DNA from: CAYUXU01 sp964489695
Lineage (GTDB): Bacteria > Bacillota_I > Bacilli_A > Erysipelotrichales > Erysipelotrichaceae
Length of the DNA: 64,000 nucleotides
Reading direction: 5' to 3'
Assembly (NCBI GenBank): GCA_964489695.1
Contig: CAZAZP010000003.1
Coordinates: forward strand, 1 to 64,000
Shown: positions 1 to 8,266 of the stretch, in pieces
How positions within the stretch are numbered: the first letter of the stretch is position 1
Layout of the letters: the number at the start of each line of letters is the position of its first letter
The notes under the pieces: model-generated
Seen by the model: only the letters and a program-made list of their open reading frames with translations
Told to the model about the DNA's origin: nothing
Database searches by the model: none
Translations under genes and position numbers: made by a program

Positions 1-522
1 GATGCTGACCTTTTATAATTCTAATACTATTAATTTTAAAGTCAACAAAAGAAACCTAGTTAACTCGATTAAAAAGAAATCAGCTTGATAATCAAGTTTT
101 AAATTACCACAAGCTACTTCGAGTATTATCAATTATGTACGTTTCAGCTAAATTAACGATCTCGTTACGAAGTTTCGTTGCATTTTCTCCTTTATAAATT
201 GAATATTTACCAATAGCTATTTTTCTGGTTGCACCTCCTATTATCAATTGTTTAAATATTTAAACTTAATTAAGTCAAAATATGCTCATTACTGCATTGT
301 TCAATCATCATACCCAAAAACTCACAGCCCAAAATTAAATTTACTAGTCAAATATCAAAAGACACGAAAACAAAGAAATGTATTTTTATATTATACACAT
401 TTTAATATGACTACTTACTCAATTTTTTTTAAGTTAATAATTCAGTTAATATACGGTTAACTTCTGGGAATGGTAGATCGACAACAATTTTGCAGGTTAC
501 TTTCTTCCGCAATTGAAGCCTT
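1..522. other. Non-coding or decayed flank
   Basis: I see no convincing gene here. The region is very AT-rich. A plus-strand frame of 70 codons at 248-460 has no good ribosome binding site and low-complexity, Lys/Tyr-rich composition. A short minus-strand open stretch at about 104-243 lies behind an AGGAGG-like sequence but has no usable start codon, so it may be a gene fragment. Together with the decayed integrase downstream, this looks like eroding accessory DNA. Confidence 0.4.
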
Positions 523-888
523 TTAACTCAACTTATAACAAATCCCAGACTCTATGAAGTGGTAGTAACTTCTCCGATACCAGTAATGTAAATCATCGGT
601 TGTATGAAGTGTTTTAGCGATATACTTCCCATCAGTTACTTTCTTATAAAACTTCTTTTTAAAGTATTTAATGGTCAAAATTTTAAATTCCCATACTCCC
701 GGTGCCTCTCCTTGAGAAATAAAATTAAATCCCTGTTCATCTTCATAAATAACCTCACCAATAACCAGATGACCTTTATCGGTATCAAAAAATCTTAAAT
801 GGTCCTCGTGCATATGTACATCCATCGCAATACTAGAAAAATCATTATCATCTGTCATTTTCAAAACATAGATTGCTCTTCTATCCAT
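523..888 (-). CDS. Small hypothetical protein, 121 aa
   Basis: I do not recognise this protein. The start has a good AGGAG site a few bases upstream, so it is probably expressed. It is soluble, without signal peptide or membrane segment. The N-terminal half is acidic, with several Asp/Glu and His residues (MHEDH motif near residue 25). The C-terminal half is basic and rich in Lys and aromatic residues, including a YWYRRSYYHF stretch near the end. It stands alone between non-coding DNA on both sides, next to decayed mobile-element DNA, so it may be accessory cargo. No function is proposed. Confidence 0.55.
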   Translation of the reverse strand: MDRRAIYVLKMTDDNDFSSIAMDVHMHEDHLRFFDTDKGHLVIGEVIYEDEQGFNFISQGEAPGVWEFKILTIKYFKKKFYKKVTDGKYIAKTLHTTDDLHYWYRRSYYHFIESGICYKLS

Positions 889-1635
889 TTTTTATCTCCT
901 ATCTTTGGTTTGTAAGCCCTTCATCTATTGACTCATATTTATAATGCAGTGCAGCTTCTAGCAGCTCTCAAGCACTCATTTATAAGTTAGCATCCAAAAA
1001 TATAGCTGTCCAATCACAATCCCCCATTATCTATCTCCAACATTGGATTTAGTTATAGTAACATTGTCAAATGCTCTATTAAATAAAATGGAAACTATTA
1101 GTTAACTCTTGGCTGATGTTGGATTTAATGTGACTATAAAATCGAGCATAACCTTTTGGATTAGACTTTCTTATTTTTAAAAAGCTATCCTGATGTAAAA
1201 ACAAGGAGCTACCCATTTTTTATTTGATAAAATATTGGTCTACGTGTAATAACACGGTCTATTATTTCAAATTTGTCTTTAAGTATAGGTATTTTAAGTA
1301 TAGCAGATATATAATTTCTTAACTAGTCAGTACTCCCCTTCGGATAGAAAAACCTGAATTGAGAAGCATTTGTATGACTTGGAATTAATTAAAAATTGGC
1401 TGCATGTTGTCATTGCCACTGCTATCGACTTGCTAGTCTTTAACTAAGCGTGATCAACTCCCTTCGATGTTATTAGACTAATAAGAGAGAGAATGAAAGA
1501 GATAGCTAGCTACTTGAGTGGAGAACAACAAAAGAAAACGGTGAAGTATATCGAAGTTCGGGTTACTAAAAATCCAACGAGGTTAAAGATTTTATTGGAT
1601 ACCTAACAAGCATTTGATAAAACAAAATAAAGTCT
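889..1635. other. Gene-poor decayed region
   Basis: No open frame of useful length with a ribosome binding site is present. A 37-codon frame starting at about 1493 (MKEIASYLSGEQ...) is too short to call. The region precedes the integrase remnant and probably held the N-terminal part of that gene or neighbouring element genes before decay, but no homology can be read with confidence. Confidence 0.35.
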
Positions 1636-1995
1636 AGTCGAAAAACGAAACCTTTAATTACTGCTAGCGAAGAAAAACTTCAGAAAATAAAGAAACAGCA
1701 AAAGTATTACAAAAGACTCTGCGGTAACTCGCATAACCTAGAATTTCTCGATTGTGTATGAGTCAATGATATTGGGGAAAGGATGCAGCCAGGTTATATT
1801 ATCTCGATTTTCCAAAACTATTAGACTAACATGGTTTTGGAAGTATTCGCTTTCATGATTTCAGACCTAGTTGAGCTAGTTTGTTTTTGGACAATGTAGC
1901 TATGAAGCAGATCCAAGGTTAGCTCGGGTCAAGTGACTTTTCAACTACAGCTAATAGCGATGGCCATCTTGATTTCATATCTCAATAAAAAAACG
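1636..1995 (+). pseudogene. Tyrosine-recombinase integrase remnant (C-terminal part)
   Basis: Reading across stops and one frameshift gives the C-terminal catalytic half of a Firmicutes phage/ICE integrase. Recognisable segments are RLCGNSHNLEFLD, VNDIGERMQPGYI, IRFHDFRPS, VAMKQIQG and SDFSTTAN. These correspond to the family patterns GNSYNTEYLDY, VNELGERIKPDYI, IRFHDLRHS, VSMKQIQEW and HSDFSTTANIYAHLD. Several in-frame stops and a shift near 1803 break the frame. The HxxR pair survives, but the second box reads RPS instead of RHS and the catalytic Tyr position reads Asp. The gene is therefore dead, and it marks an old integration near the tRNA genes at 3.0-3.4 kb. Confidence 0.75.
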
Positions 1996-2170
1996 ACTTA
2001 CATTGATAAAGTAAAATAGTTGAATTTTAGCGGAGAGAACTGGGCCCCTTATGACACCTTATAAAATAGATTCTCTAAAAACTTTTGGAGAGAACTAAAA
2101 GCACTTTTAACATAAAAAAAGCGTATTCAGAGTCACCTGTCGTTGATAAATAAATTTTGAAGGTAATTCT

Positions 2171-2713
2171 ATGAAAAAGAAAAGCAAGTGCGATCATCTG
2201 CTGAAAGAGTATCCTGCAGTCATTTCTAAAGACCAATTTTATAGGATATGCAGCATCAGCAAGAAAACAGCAAAGCATCTCCTGGACAATGGACTTGTAC
2301 CTTGTATTGATAGTGGGAAGAAAACTCGAAAATACAAGATAGAAATGGTTGATGTGATTCAGTATCTAGAAGAAAGAGATGTTGATCCAGATAAATTTAC
2401 AGCTCCAATAAGCTAGTATAAAAATGATTATGGTAGTAGAGAGTATACTCCTAAGAAAAAATCCTTAACGACTAAGGAAAAGCAAAAATTAAAAGTCAAG
2501 TATATTCATCTAATGAAAGGTTATCCGGAAGTATTAACCACCAAGGAAATAGCAACCATAACCAGCTATAACCGTAATTCGGTTTCAAAGTGGTTTTCCA
2601 AAGATTTGCTAAAATATCTTCATATGGGCTCTCAATACTTAGTGCCCAAAACTTATTTACTAGGATTTATGATGGGGCCTCATTTTAGGGGATTAAAGGG
2701 GCGTTCCGAATGA
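2171..2713 (+). pseudogene. HTH excisionase-like protein split by one amber codon
   Basis: One frame runs from the ATG at 2171 to the stop at 2713, interrupted only by a TAG at 2414-2416. Without it the product would be about 180 aa. The N-terminal 81 residues carry a helix-turn-helix (FYRICSISKKTAKHLLDNG, then a basic KKTRKYKI stretch) of the type often encoded beside integrases in Firmicutes elements. The second half carries another HTH-like segment (TKEIATITSYNRNSVSKWF). The start has the upstream sequence GAAGGTAATTCT, a moderate ribosome binding site. The second half could only restart at the ATG at 2513. It lies just after the dead integrase, so it is probably decaying too. Confidence 0.65.
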
Positions 2714-2869
2714 AATTCATCACACTTCCTATATAGATTCAACTTGTTTACACTTATAACTATAAAAGCATGCATTAATTAACCGACAAAATATAAAAAA
2801 TGTCAGCATTCTAATGCAAATTTGATGACTGAAAATTGCTGCCCACACCAATGGGTGGCTTTTTTATGC
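2714..2869. other. Intergenic, weak terminator-like hairpin
   Basis: No gene is visible. At about 2841-2866 a short stem (CCCA/TGGG) is followed on the plus strand by TGGCTTTTTTA, a possible weak terminator for the split HTH gene. Otherwise the stretch is AT-rich and featureless. Confidence 0.3.
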
Positions 2870-2990
2870 GGAGAAGGTGGAATTCCCGCTGAGCGCTCTC
2901 GCTCTCTTAGGCCAGGACGGGTGAATGCACCCAAGGTCGCATCTACTTCTTCCGCCCGTTCTCATCCCACCCTATTGTCTTCACCTTTAT
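2870..2990 (-). ncRNA. GC-rich structured element, candidate non-coding RNA
   Basis: About 120 bases that are much richer in G and C than the DNA around them and full of complementary segments. These include AAGGTG/CACCTT closing the ends, a GAGCG-CTCT-CGCTC hairpin at about 2891-2904, a GGGTG-AATG-CACCC hairpin at about 2919-2932, and CGGGCGGAAGAAG-like purine-rich single-stranded sequence. No open frame explains it. The strand is uncertain. Minus is preferred because the element directly follows the tRNA operon on that strand. I could not match it to a known RNA from memory; T-box, SRP RNA, RNase P and tmRNA signatures are absent. Confidence 0.35.
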
Positions 2991-3020
2991 AAAATAAAAT
3001 ACCAGGTCTTTCGACTTGGT
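2988..3020 (-). terminator. Rho-independent terminator of the tRNA operon
   Basis: On the minus strand ACCAAGTC-GAAA-GACCTGGT forms a stem with one mismatch and a GAAA loop, followed by the T-rich tail ATTTTATTTTAT. It lies 14 bases downstream of tRNA-Ser. Confidence 0.75.
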
Positions 3021-3034
3021 AGCTTTCAACAAAG

Positions 3035-3125
3035 TGGCGGATGAGGAGAGATTTGAACTCTCGCCAGCGTTACCACTGCTATCGGTTTTCGAGACCGACC
3101 CCTTCAGCCGCTTGGGTACTCATCC
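3035..3125 (-). tRNA. tRNA-Ser(CGA)
   Basis: A 91-base tRNA with a long variable arm typical of serine. The acceptor stem is GGATGAG/CTCATCC, with discriminator G and an encoded CCA. The anticodon stem TCGGT/ACCGA carries the loop CTCGAAA, giving anticodon CGA. It is the last gene of the Ile-Ala-Ser operon. Its 3' end faces the decayed integrase region, which fits the common use of tRNA 3' ends as integration sites. Confidence 0.93.
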
Positions 3126-3192
3126 ACGATTTTTATTATAACAAATTCAGCCCAAAAATAAAGAAAAACCACCAAGTGGTTTATTGAAGGAT

Positions 3193-3268
3193 TGGTGGAG
3201 CCTATCGGGATCGAACCGATGACCCCCTGCGTGCAAGGCAGGTGCTCTCCCAGCTGAGCTAAGACCCC
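3193..3268 (-). tRNA. tRNA-Ala(TGC)
   Basis: A 76-base cloverleaf with acceptor stem GGGGTCT/AGGCTCC, anticodon loop CTTGCAC in a CCTGC/GCAGG stem, T-loop GGTTCGATCC and encoded CCA. It is the second gene of the tRNA operon. Ile(GAT)-Ala(TGC) is the pair usually found inside rRNA spacers, but no rRNA lies here. Confidence 0.95.
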
Positions 3269-3283
3269 ATAACGCATCTATTT

Positions 3284-3360
<77 letters not shown>

Positions 3361-3382
3361 TCGTGCTTATAAATGCTTTATT

Positions 3383-3411
3383 AATATATCATTTAATCAA
3401 ATCAGTGTCAA
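3383..3411 (-). promoter_or_regulatory. Promoter of the tRNA operon
   Basis: On the minus strand TTGACA, a 17-base spacer and TATATT stand about 20 bases before the tRNA-Ile 5' end. This is a near-consensus vegetative promoter. Confidence 0.8.
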
Positions 3412-3444
3412 CCAAAAAAGTTGGTTTTCTTAGCGGAATAAAGA

Positions 3445-3996
3445 TTAAACTAACCCAGCTGCTAATAACTTAGGATAATCGTGTAAAGCACCTTCATAAA
3501 TTAAAGATAGACCCGGCTGATGAGCAAAATCCATCGGTTTAGTTAAGCCTGGCGCTTTAGCTAAAATGTTAATTCCACTCCGCTGTAATACCGTCGCCAC
3601 AAACTGCGAACAAAAATATTTATTTTCTCGCTCCAATGGTTTATTGACTAACGCGGTCATGACTCCCGCAAAATTATAACCATACTTCTTTTGGCCAATA
3701 ATAAATCCCTCAATCTCTTGTTCTAAACTTTGGTATTGCTTTTCACTCACCGTAATCTCATATAGTTGACAAGTGGCAGATTTAAATTTCTTAAAAGTCC
3801 CATTTTTAAGATCTTCTTGGACAAAGCCTGCAATAATGGGGTTATTGGGTTTAAGACGCGCAAAACTATACATCCGCGTCAATTCCTTATTCAAAGAAAT
3901 TGAAGCATGGGCGTAAGGATCTTTAGTATAATAGTGAATCGCTTTAGATGGCACTGAGCCACTATAGGATAATAATAAATAAATCTTTTTGCTCAT
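3445..3996 (-). CDS. YiiX/NlpC-P60-like papain-fold hydrolase
   Basis: Probable circularly permuted NlpC/P60 (YiiX/YebB-like) cysteine hydrolase of about 183 aa. The visible motifs are a His-containing N-terminal block (KDPYAHASISL) and the nucleophile block YFCSQFVATVL near residue 135, in the order expected for the permuted papain fold. Members of this group act on amide or ester bonds in lipids or peptides; the substrate here is unknown. I start at the ATG at 3996 (MSKKIYLLL), which has GGAG just upstream. An in-frame ATG eight codons earlier lacks a ribosome binding site. No signal peptide is visible, so it is probably cytosolic. Confidence 0.7.
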   Translation of the reverse strand: MSKKIYLLLSYSGSVPSKAIHYYTKDPYAHASISLNKELTRMYSFARLKPNNPIIAGFVQEDLKNGTFKKFKSATCQLYEITVSEKQYQSLEQEIEGFIIGQKKYGYNFAGVMTALVNKPLERENKYFCSQFVATVLQRSGINILAKAPGLTKPMDFAHQPGLSLIYEGALHDYPKLLAAGLV

Positions 3997-4053
3997 ATCG
4001 CTCCAATAATTAGTAACCATTTAATCTTACCGTTTAAGCCACGATATTTCAAG

Positions 4054-4758
4054 TTAGTCAGTTTGTTTATCAGGATAATGATATTGGTGGTTAAACTTAA
4101 CAAATCGTTCGGTAATCAGATGAGGTCGACTAATAGCTGAACCAATCGTTACCATATCAGCTCCAGCTCTTAAAACTGCCTTTAAATCAGCAACTTCCCA
4201 AATACCCCCTTCACCATTGATTGGTAAATTAATGGTTTCTTTCATTTGTTTAATCAATACTAAATCAGGCTCTCCCGTAATAACCAACGGAGATAAAGTC
4301 GTTGCGACAATATCAACTAATCCACTAAGTTGCGCTACCTTAGCATCTGCTAAGGAAGTACAATCCGCCATAATTAAAATATGTGGGGCAAAATCTTTAA
4401 TTAAGCGTAATAATTCAAAATAATCTTCCACGGTCCGAAAATTATTAATTCGACTATCAAGACCAATGATATCAGCACCCGCATCAATCAAAGCTTGGGC
4501 GGATAAAAAATCAGGTGTAATAAAAACTCCCGATAATTGATCTGTTTCTACCTTATCAATTCCAATTAACGGAAAATCACCCAGCTCACGAATCGCTTTA
4601 ATATCTTGAGTCCAACAAGCGCGAATCCCCGCGGCACCACCTAGCAAGGCACTTTGGGCCATCGCGCGCATCTGCTTGGGACCATAAAGCGGAGTATCGG
4701 GGTAAGCTTGGGTCGAAACAATAATCTGACCAGTTAGTTTTTTTATAATTTGGTGCAT
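4054..4758 (-). CDS. nanE: N-acetylmannosamine-6-phosphate 2-epimerase
   Basis: Converts ManNAc-6-phosphate to GlcNAc-6-phosphate in sialic acid/amino sugar catabolism, in the cytosol. The sequence is a complete NanE-type TIM barrel: IIVSTQAYPDTPLYG near the N-terminus, GAAGIRACW, then IGIDKV, ADIIGLDSR, IMADCTSLADA and the phosphate-binding end INGEGGIWE...GADMVTIGSAISRP. The length of about 234 aa is normal. The start chosen is ATG 4758, preceded by AAAGGAG; the upstream GTG in frame overlaps that site. No other nan gene is visible, so it may serve general amino sugar salvage. It lies 11 bases downstream of the methyltransferase gene and is probably cotranscribed with it. Confidence 0.88.
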   Translation of the reverse strand: MHQIIKKLTGQIIVSTQAYPDTPLYGPKQMRAMAQSALLGGAAGIRACWTQDIKAIRELGDFPLIGIDKVETDQLSGVFITPDFLSAQALIDAGADIIGLDSRINNFRTVEDYFELLRLIKDFAPHILIMADCTSLADAKVAQLSGLVDIVATTLSPLVITGEPDLVLIKQMKETINLPINGEGGIWEVADLKAVLRAGADMVTIGSAISRPHLITERFVKFNHQYHYPDKQTD

Positions 4759-4769
4759 AAAGACTCCTT

Positions 4770-5444
4770 TTACCACACATGGGGGATTAGAAGATCAGTA
4801 ACTTGTTTTTGATAATCAGTATAACCAATTAAATTTTCTTGAAGTAGTTTATCCTCAAAATAAGTTCGTAGAAAAACAATAATCCAAATCAAAGCCGTCA
4901 TTATAAAAACTTTTAAATTTAAGAAAATTAAAGCCATGCCGAGACTAGTTAATAAATTGGCTAAATAAGTCGGATGACGAACAATTTGGTAAACACCAGC
5001 TGTAACGACACTTTGCGTTTTATCAGTTTGTATGCGGGCGGAAACTTCTAAAAAGGGATTGACGATTAAAGCTGCGGTAGCTAACAAGCTACCAATTGTA
5101 ATTAAAACTAAACCAAAAACCAGACTAGTAATTTCAAATTTTACAGCAGTAAATTCAAGACCAATGATTAAGTAAAGCACAAAGAAATCTAATAACCAAA
5201 AGCTAATTACCAATATTTTATCAATCAAAGGAGTTGATGGGTCTAACCGATTGCGAGCAGCTAAGACAGCGGGATTTTTTCGAGCCACAATTATACTTAA
5301 AATTAAAGTTAAAACTATCGCATAGCTAAAATAAAGCGCTACTTGCCAATTCAGAGCGCCTTTTGATCCAAGTAAAAATAACCCTAAACCAATAAATCTT
5401 TGGAGCATTATTTTTAATAATGAAGTATAAAGTTGTTTTTTCAT
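4770..5444 (-). CDS. Isoprenylcysteine/phospholipid methyltransferase-family membrane protein
   Basis: A 224-residue integral membrane protein of the ICMT/PEMT family. Five or so hydrophobic segments are visible, and the C-terminal SAM-binding signature reads GVYQIVRHPTYLANLL followed by FEDKLLQENLIGYTDYQKQ, with the usual RHP and the paired Glu residues. In bacteria the substrates of such proteins are mostly unknown; methylation of a lipid or small amphipathic molecule is likely. The start ATG has GAGGACTTA upstream. It is the first gene of a two-gene unit with nanE. Confidence 0.75.
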   Translation of the reverse strand: MKKQLYTSLLKIMLQRFIGLGLFLLGSKGALNWQVALYFSYAIVLTLILSIIVARKNPAVLAARNRLDPSTPLIDKILVISFWLLDFFVLYLIIGLEFTAVKFEITSLVFGLVLITIGSLLATAALIVNPFLEVSARIQTDKTQSVVTAGVYQIVRHPTYLANLLTSLGMALIFLNLKVFIMTALIWIIVFLRTYFEDKLLQENLIGYTDYQKQVTDLLIPHVW

Positions 5445-5489
5445 TAAGTCCTCACTTTAAATCTATTGTGTGAAATTACGCCGGCTTTG

Positions 5490-5522
5490 TCAAGAAAACA
5501 AAACCTAGTCATTAAGACTAGG
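5490..5522 (-). terminator. Terminator after tRNA-Ala(GGC)
   Basis: On the minus strand a perfect CCTAGTC-TTAAT-GACTAGG hairpin is followed by TTTTGTTTTCTT. It lies 12 bases downstream of the tRNA and also upstream of the methyltransferase gene. Confidence 0.9.
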
Positions 5523-5534
5523 CGATAAGCTGTT

Positions 5535-5610
5535 TGGTGGAGACAAGGGGACTTGAACCCCTGACCTTTTGAATGCCATTCAAACGCGCTCCCAGCTGCG
5601 CCATGCCCCC
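5535..5610 (-). tRNA. tRNA-Ala(GGC)
   Basis: A 76-base tRNA with acceptor stem GGGGGCA/TGTCTCC (two G-U pairs), anticodon stem TTTGA/TCAAA, loop ATGGCAT giving GGC, T-loop GGTTCAAGTCC and encoded CCA. It is the second alanine isoacceptor in the window and stands alone between a promoter and its own terminator. Confidence 0.93.
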
Positions 5611-5625
5611 ATTAATAGCTCTTTT

Positions 5626-5653
5626 ATTATAACATAAGATTAGCTAAAGCCAA
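5626..5653 (-). promoter_or_regulatory. Promoter of tRNA-Ala(GGC)
   Basis: On the minus strand an extended -10 element TGTTATAAT lies about 15 bases before the tRNA. The -35 region (TTGGCT at a 16-base spacing) is weak and reaches the 3' end of the upstream ATPase gene. Confidence 0.65.
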
Positions 5654-5654
5654 C

Positions 5655-8177
5655 TCATATTGGCTTAGGCCGATCATAAAAGTACTTCAAAACCGACATC
5701 GTAAAACTAAAGCCAATTAAAATCAAAATTAAGGTTAAACCAATGACGGTTGATAACGGCACGAGATCTAAAAATACTGCTAGTGGACTAAAAGGTAAAT
5801 AAATCGTCACTCCAGCCACTCCTAATAAAACTGCCAATAATATTGGTTGAAGTCGTTGTTTTAAAATTGAGGTGGTTGAGCGCATAATTAATAATTGAAC
5901 TAGTTCCGTTAACACCGACAACACAAACCAACTAGTTTGAAAAACAACTGGTGAGACCTGTAAGCCAACTAATAAGATGAAAAAAGTTAAATAATCAGAC
6001 AATGTACTAATTAAACCAAAACTAAACATCACTCTTTTTAAAGCGCTTAAATCAAAATGAACTGGTTTAGCTAATTGTTGTTTTAAAACTTCATCTTGGG
6101 TTAACAACATGACAGGTAAATCAGTTAAAAAATTAATTAAGAGTAATTGTTTAGGCAATAATGGTAAAAATGGTAAAAATAACGCCGCCCCCGCCAGACT
6201 AATAATGTTGCCAAAATTAGCACTTAAAGTTAACATTAAATACTTTTGCGTGTTAATAAAAGCTGTTCGGCCAATTTCAATTCCACGCGACAGCACTGCT
6301 AAACTTTTTTCTAATAAAACTAAATCTGCCGCTTCTTTCGCGACACTAACCGCACTTTTGACCGAAATCCCGACATCCGCCGCATGTAAAGCTACGGCAT
6401 CATTAATCCCATCACCTAAATAACCGACTACTTTCTGTTGTTTTTTTAAACTAAGAATTATTTGTTCTTTTTGTAAGGGATCAACTTCCGCAAAAATTGT
6501 GGTGTTTAAAACAGCTACTTGTTGTTGTTCAGGTGTTAGTTTCGCCCAAGCTTGACCAGTAATGACGGATTTTAGTGGCAGTTTTAAACTTTGAGCGACG
6601 CTTTGACTAACTGCCAAATTATCTCCAGTAATAATCTTTAGCTCAATCCCAAGATTTTCTAAATGTTTGATAGTAGCTTTAACACCAGCTTTGGGTGGAT
6701 CATAAAATAACAAAAACCCCAGCAAGTTTAGTTTGCTTTCTAGCTCTAGTTCGTGTTTAATTGGTTCAGTTAAAAAGCGATTGGCCAGAGCTAAAACACG
6801 AAAACCCGCCGCACTATAATTATTAAAGAGTTTTTCAATCGCTTGATAAGTTTTTTGATCTAGTGGTAGTTGGTCGAGTTCATTTTGATAAGTCACACAA
6901 AGAGGTAAAACTTTACTAACTGCTCCCTTACAAATTAAACGTTGCTGCTGATTGGTTTGGACAATCACACTTTGACGTTGACGTGAAAAATCAAAGGCTA
7001 ATTCCCCCATTTTTAAAGGTACATCTTTAGGCTTACTGCCAGCTTGCATAATGGCTTGATCTAGCGGATTCGCATAACTACTTTGTAAGCTGGCGTTAAG
7101 ATAAGCTTCTTTTAGTACTAATTCATCCGGTAGTCCTAACGCATTAACCCCACGATCAAGTTTAATAACTCCAGCTGTTAACGTGCCCGTTTTATCAGTA
7201 CATAAAACGGTTAAACTACCTAAGTTTTCAAGTGAAGTTAAATGACGCACTAACACACCATGCTTTGCCATTTTAAGTGACCCACGGGATAAAGTAATAT
7301 TGACAATGGCTGGTAATAATTGGGGCGTTAACCCGACCGCTAACGCTACTGAAAAAAGTAATGAAGTCAAAAATGGTCGCTCAAATAATAAGTTAACCAC
7401 TAAAATAAAACTCGTTAAGCTGAGCATAATCCGACTCATTAAAACTCCAAAATCACGAATTCCCCGTTCAAAATCAGTTAACGGTGGCTCTTTATCTAAA
7501 TGAGTTTGGAGTTGCCCTAAAAATGTTTCTTTACCTAGCGCGGTAACCAGCATTAAACCACTACCACTTGTTACAACGGTACTTTGATAAACACAATTAC
7601 TCCGCTCTCCAATTGCTGTTTCTAGTGCACTGGACTTTGTATCTTTCGTTTCAGGCCAACTCTCACCAGTTAACGCTGCTTGATTGACACTTAATTGACT
7701 ACTTTCAATGATTAAGCCATCAGCTGGAATAATCGAACCAGTTGCGATCTTTACGATATCGCCTAATACTAATTGACTAATCGGTTGTTCTGACCACTGC
7801 TGATCACGTTTAACTAAGGCTTGCATTTTCAAATGATTTTTAAGTCGGGTTAACGCTAATTCTGCCCCTGTTTCTTGCCAGAAGCTTAACACCGTACTTG
7901 CTAAGACAATTAAAAAGATGATTAAAGAGTCGATTACTTCTCCACTAAATAACGCAATCAACGTAGCACTTAACATTAATAAATAAATCGGATTAGTAAA
8001 CTGCTTGAAAAATTGTCCAATTAAGCGTTTACGCTTTTCCCACTGACTAGGCGGTTGACTAAGATTATTTTGACGGGCTTTAACTTCTTGACTAGATAAA
8101 CCATCAAAATTAGTCTTAAAATAATCGTAAGCTTGGGCGGTCGTCCAAGTCCAATAGCTAATATTTTTATTGGTCAT
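5655..8177 (-). CDS. mgtA: Magnesium-importing P-type ATPase (MgtA type)
   Basis: A P3B-type ATPase of about 840 aa that moves Mg2+ into the cell at the cost of ATP. In order: N-terminal cation-ATPase domain, TM1-2 (about 70-110), actuator domain with TGES near residue 177, TM3-4 (about 255-300) with a GLTPQLLPAIV motif, phosphorylation site DKTGTLT (Asp near residue 335), nucleotide-binding domain, GDGINDAVAL hinge, and a C-terminal membrane block with NFLTDLP. These fit MgtA/MgtB rather than Ca2+ pumps. I prefer the ATG at 8177 (MTNKN), behind GAGG; an ATG seven codons upstream is possible. No M-box leader fits into the short upstream gap. Confidence 0.88.
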   Translation of the reverse strand: MTNKNISYWTWTTAQAYDYFKTNFDGLSSQEVKARQNNLSQPPSQWEKRKRLIGQFFKQFTNPIYLLMLSATLIALFSGEVIDSLIIFLIVLASTVLSFWQETGAELALTRLKNHLKMQALVKRDQQWSEQPISQLVLGDIVKIATGSIIPADGLIIESSQLSVNQAALTGESWPETKDTKSSALETAIGERSNCVYQSTVVTSGSGLMLVTALGKETFLGQLQTHLDKEPPLTDFERGIRDFGVLMSRIMLSLTSFILVVNLLFERPFLTSLLFSVALAVGLTPQLLPAIVNITLSRGSLKMAKHGVLVRHLTSLENLGSLTVLCTDKTGTLTAGVIKLDRGVNALGLPDELVLKEAYLNASLQSSYANPLDQAIMQAGSKPKDVPLKMGELAFDFSRQRQSVIVQTNQQQRLICKGAVSKVLPLCVTYQNELDQLPLDQKTYQAIEKLFNNYSAAGFRVLALANRFLTEPIKHELELESKLNLLGFLLFYDPPKAGVKATIKHLENLGIELKIITGDNLAVSQSVAQSLKLPLKSVITGQAWAKLTPEQQQVAVLNTTIFAEVDPLQKEQIILSLKKQQKVVGYLGDGINDAVALHAADVGISVKSAVSVAKEAADLVLLEKSLAVLSRGIEIGRTAFINTQKYLMLTLSANFGNIISLAGAALFLPFLPLLPKQLLLINFLTDLPVMLLTQDEVLKQQLAKPVHFDLSALKRVMFSFGLISTLSDYLTFFILLVGLQVSPVVFQTSWFVLSVLTELVQLLIMRSTTSILKQRLQPILLAVLLGVAGVTIYLPFSPLAVFLDLVPLSTVIGLTLILILIGFSFTMSVLKYFYDRPKPI

Positions 8178-8228
8178 GCTGTTGCCTCGCTGAAGCATAA
8201 TTGCTTACCTATTTATAATTTAGCACAA

Positions 8229-8256
8229 AGAAAAAAAGATGTTAACTAGTAACATC
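8229..8256 (-). terminator. Terminator of ppdK
   Basis: On the minus strand GATGTTA-CTAGT-TAACATC is followed by seven T residues. It begins about 10 bases after the ppdK stop codon. Confidence 0.9.
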
Positions 8257-8266
8257 TTTTTCTGGT

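Noticed and set aside
104..243. Minus-strand open stretch with AGGAGG-like sequence upstream
   Set aside because: It has no normal start codon and only about 40 codons; at most a gene fragment.
248..460. 70-aa plus-strand open frame
   Set aside because: No good ribosome binding site, low-complexity Lys/Tyr-rich product and no recognisable motif; the region is decayed DNA.
2870..2990. T-box reading of GGTGGAATTCCCGC
   Set aside because: The conserved T-box core GGTGGNACCGCG is not present, and no amino-acid gene follows.
6109..6423. Plus-strand open frame opposite the Mg2+ ATPase gene (also 9504-9908 opposite ppdK)
   Set aside because: Shadows of strongly coding minus-strand genes, without start signals.
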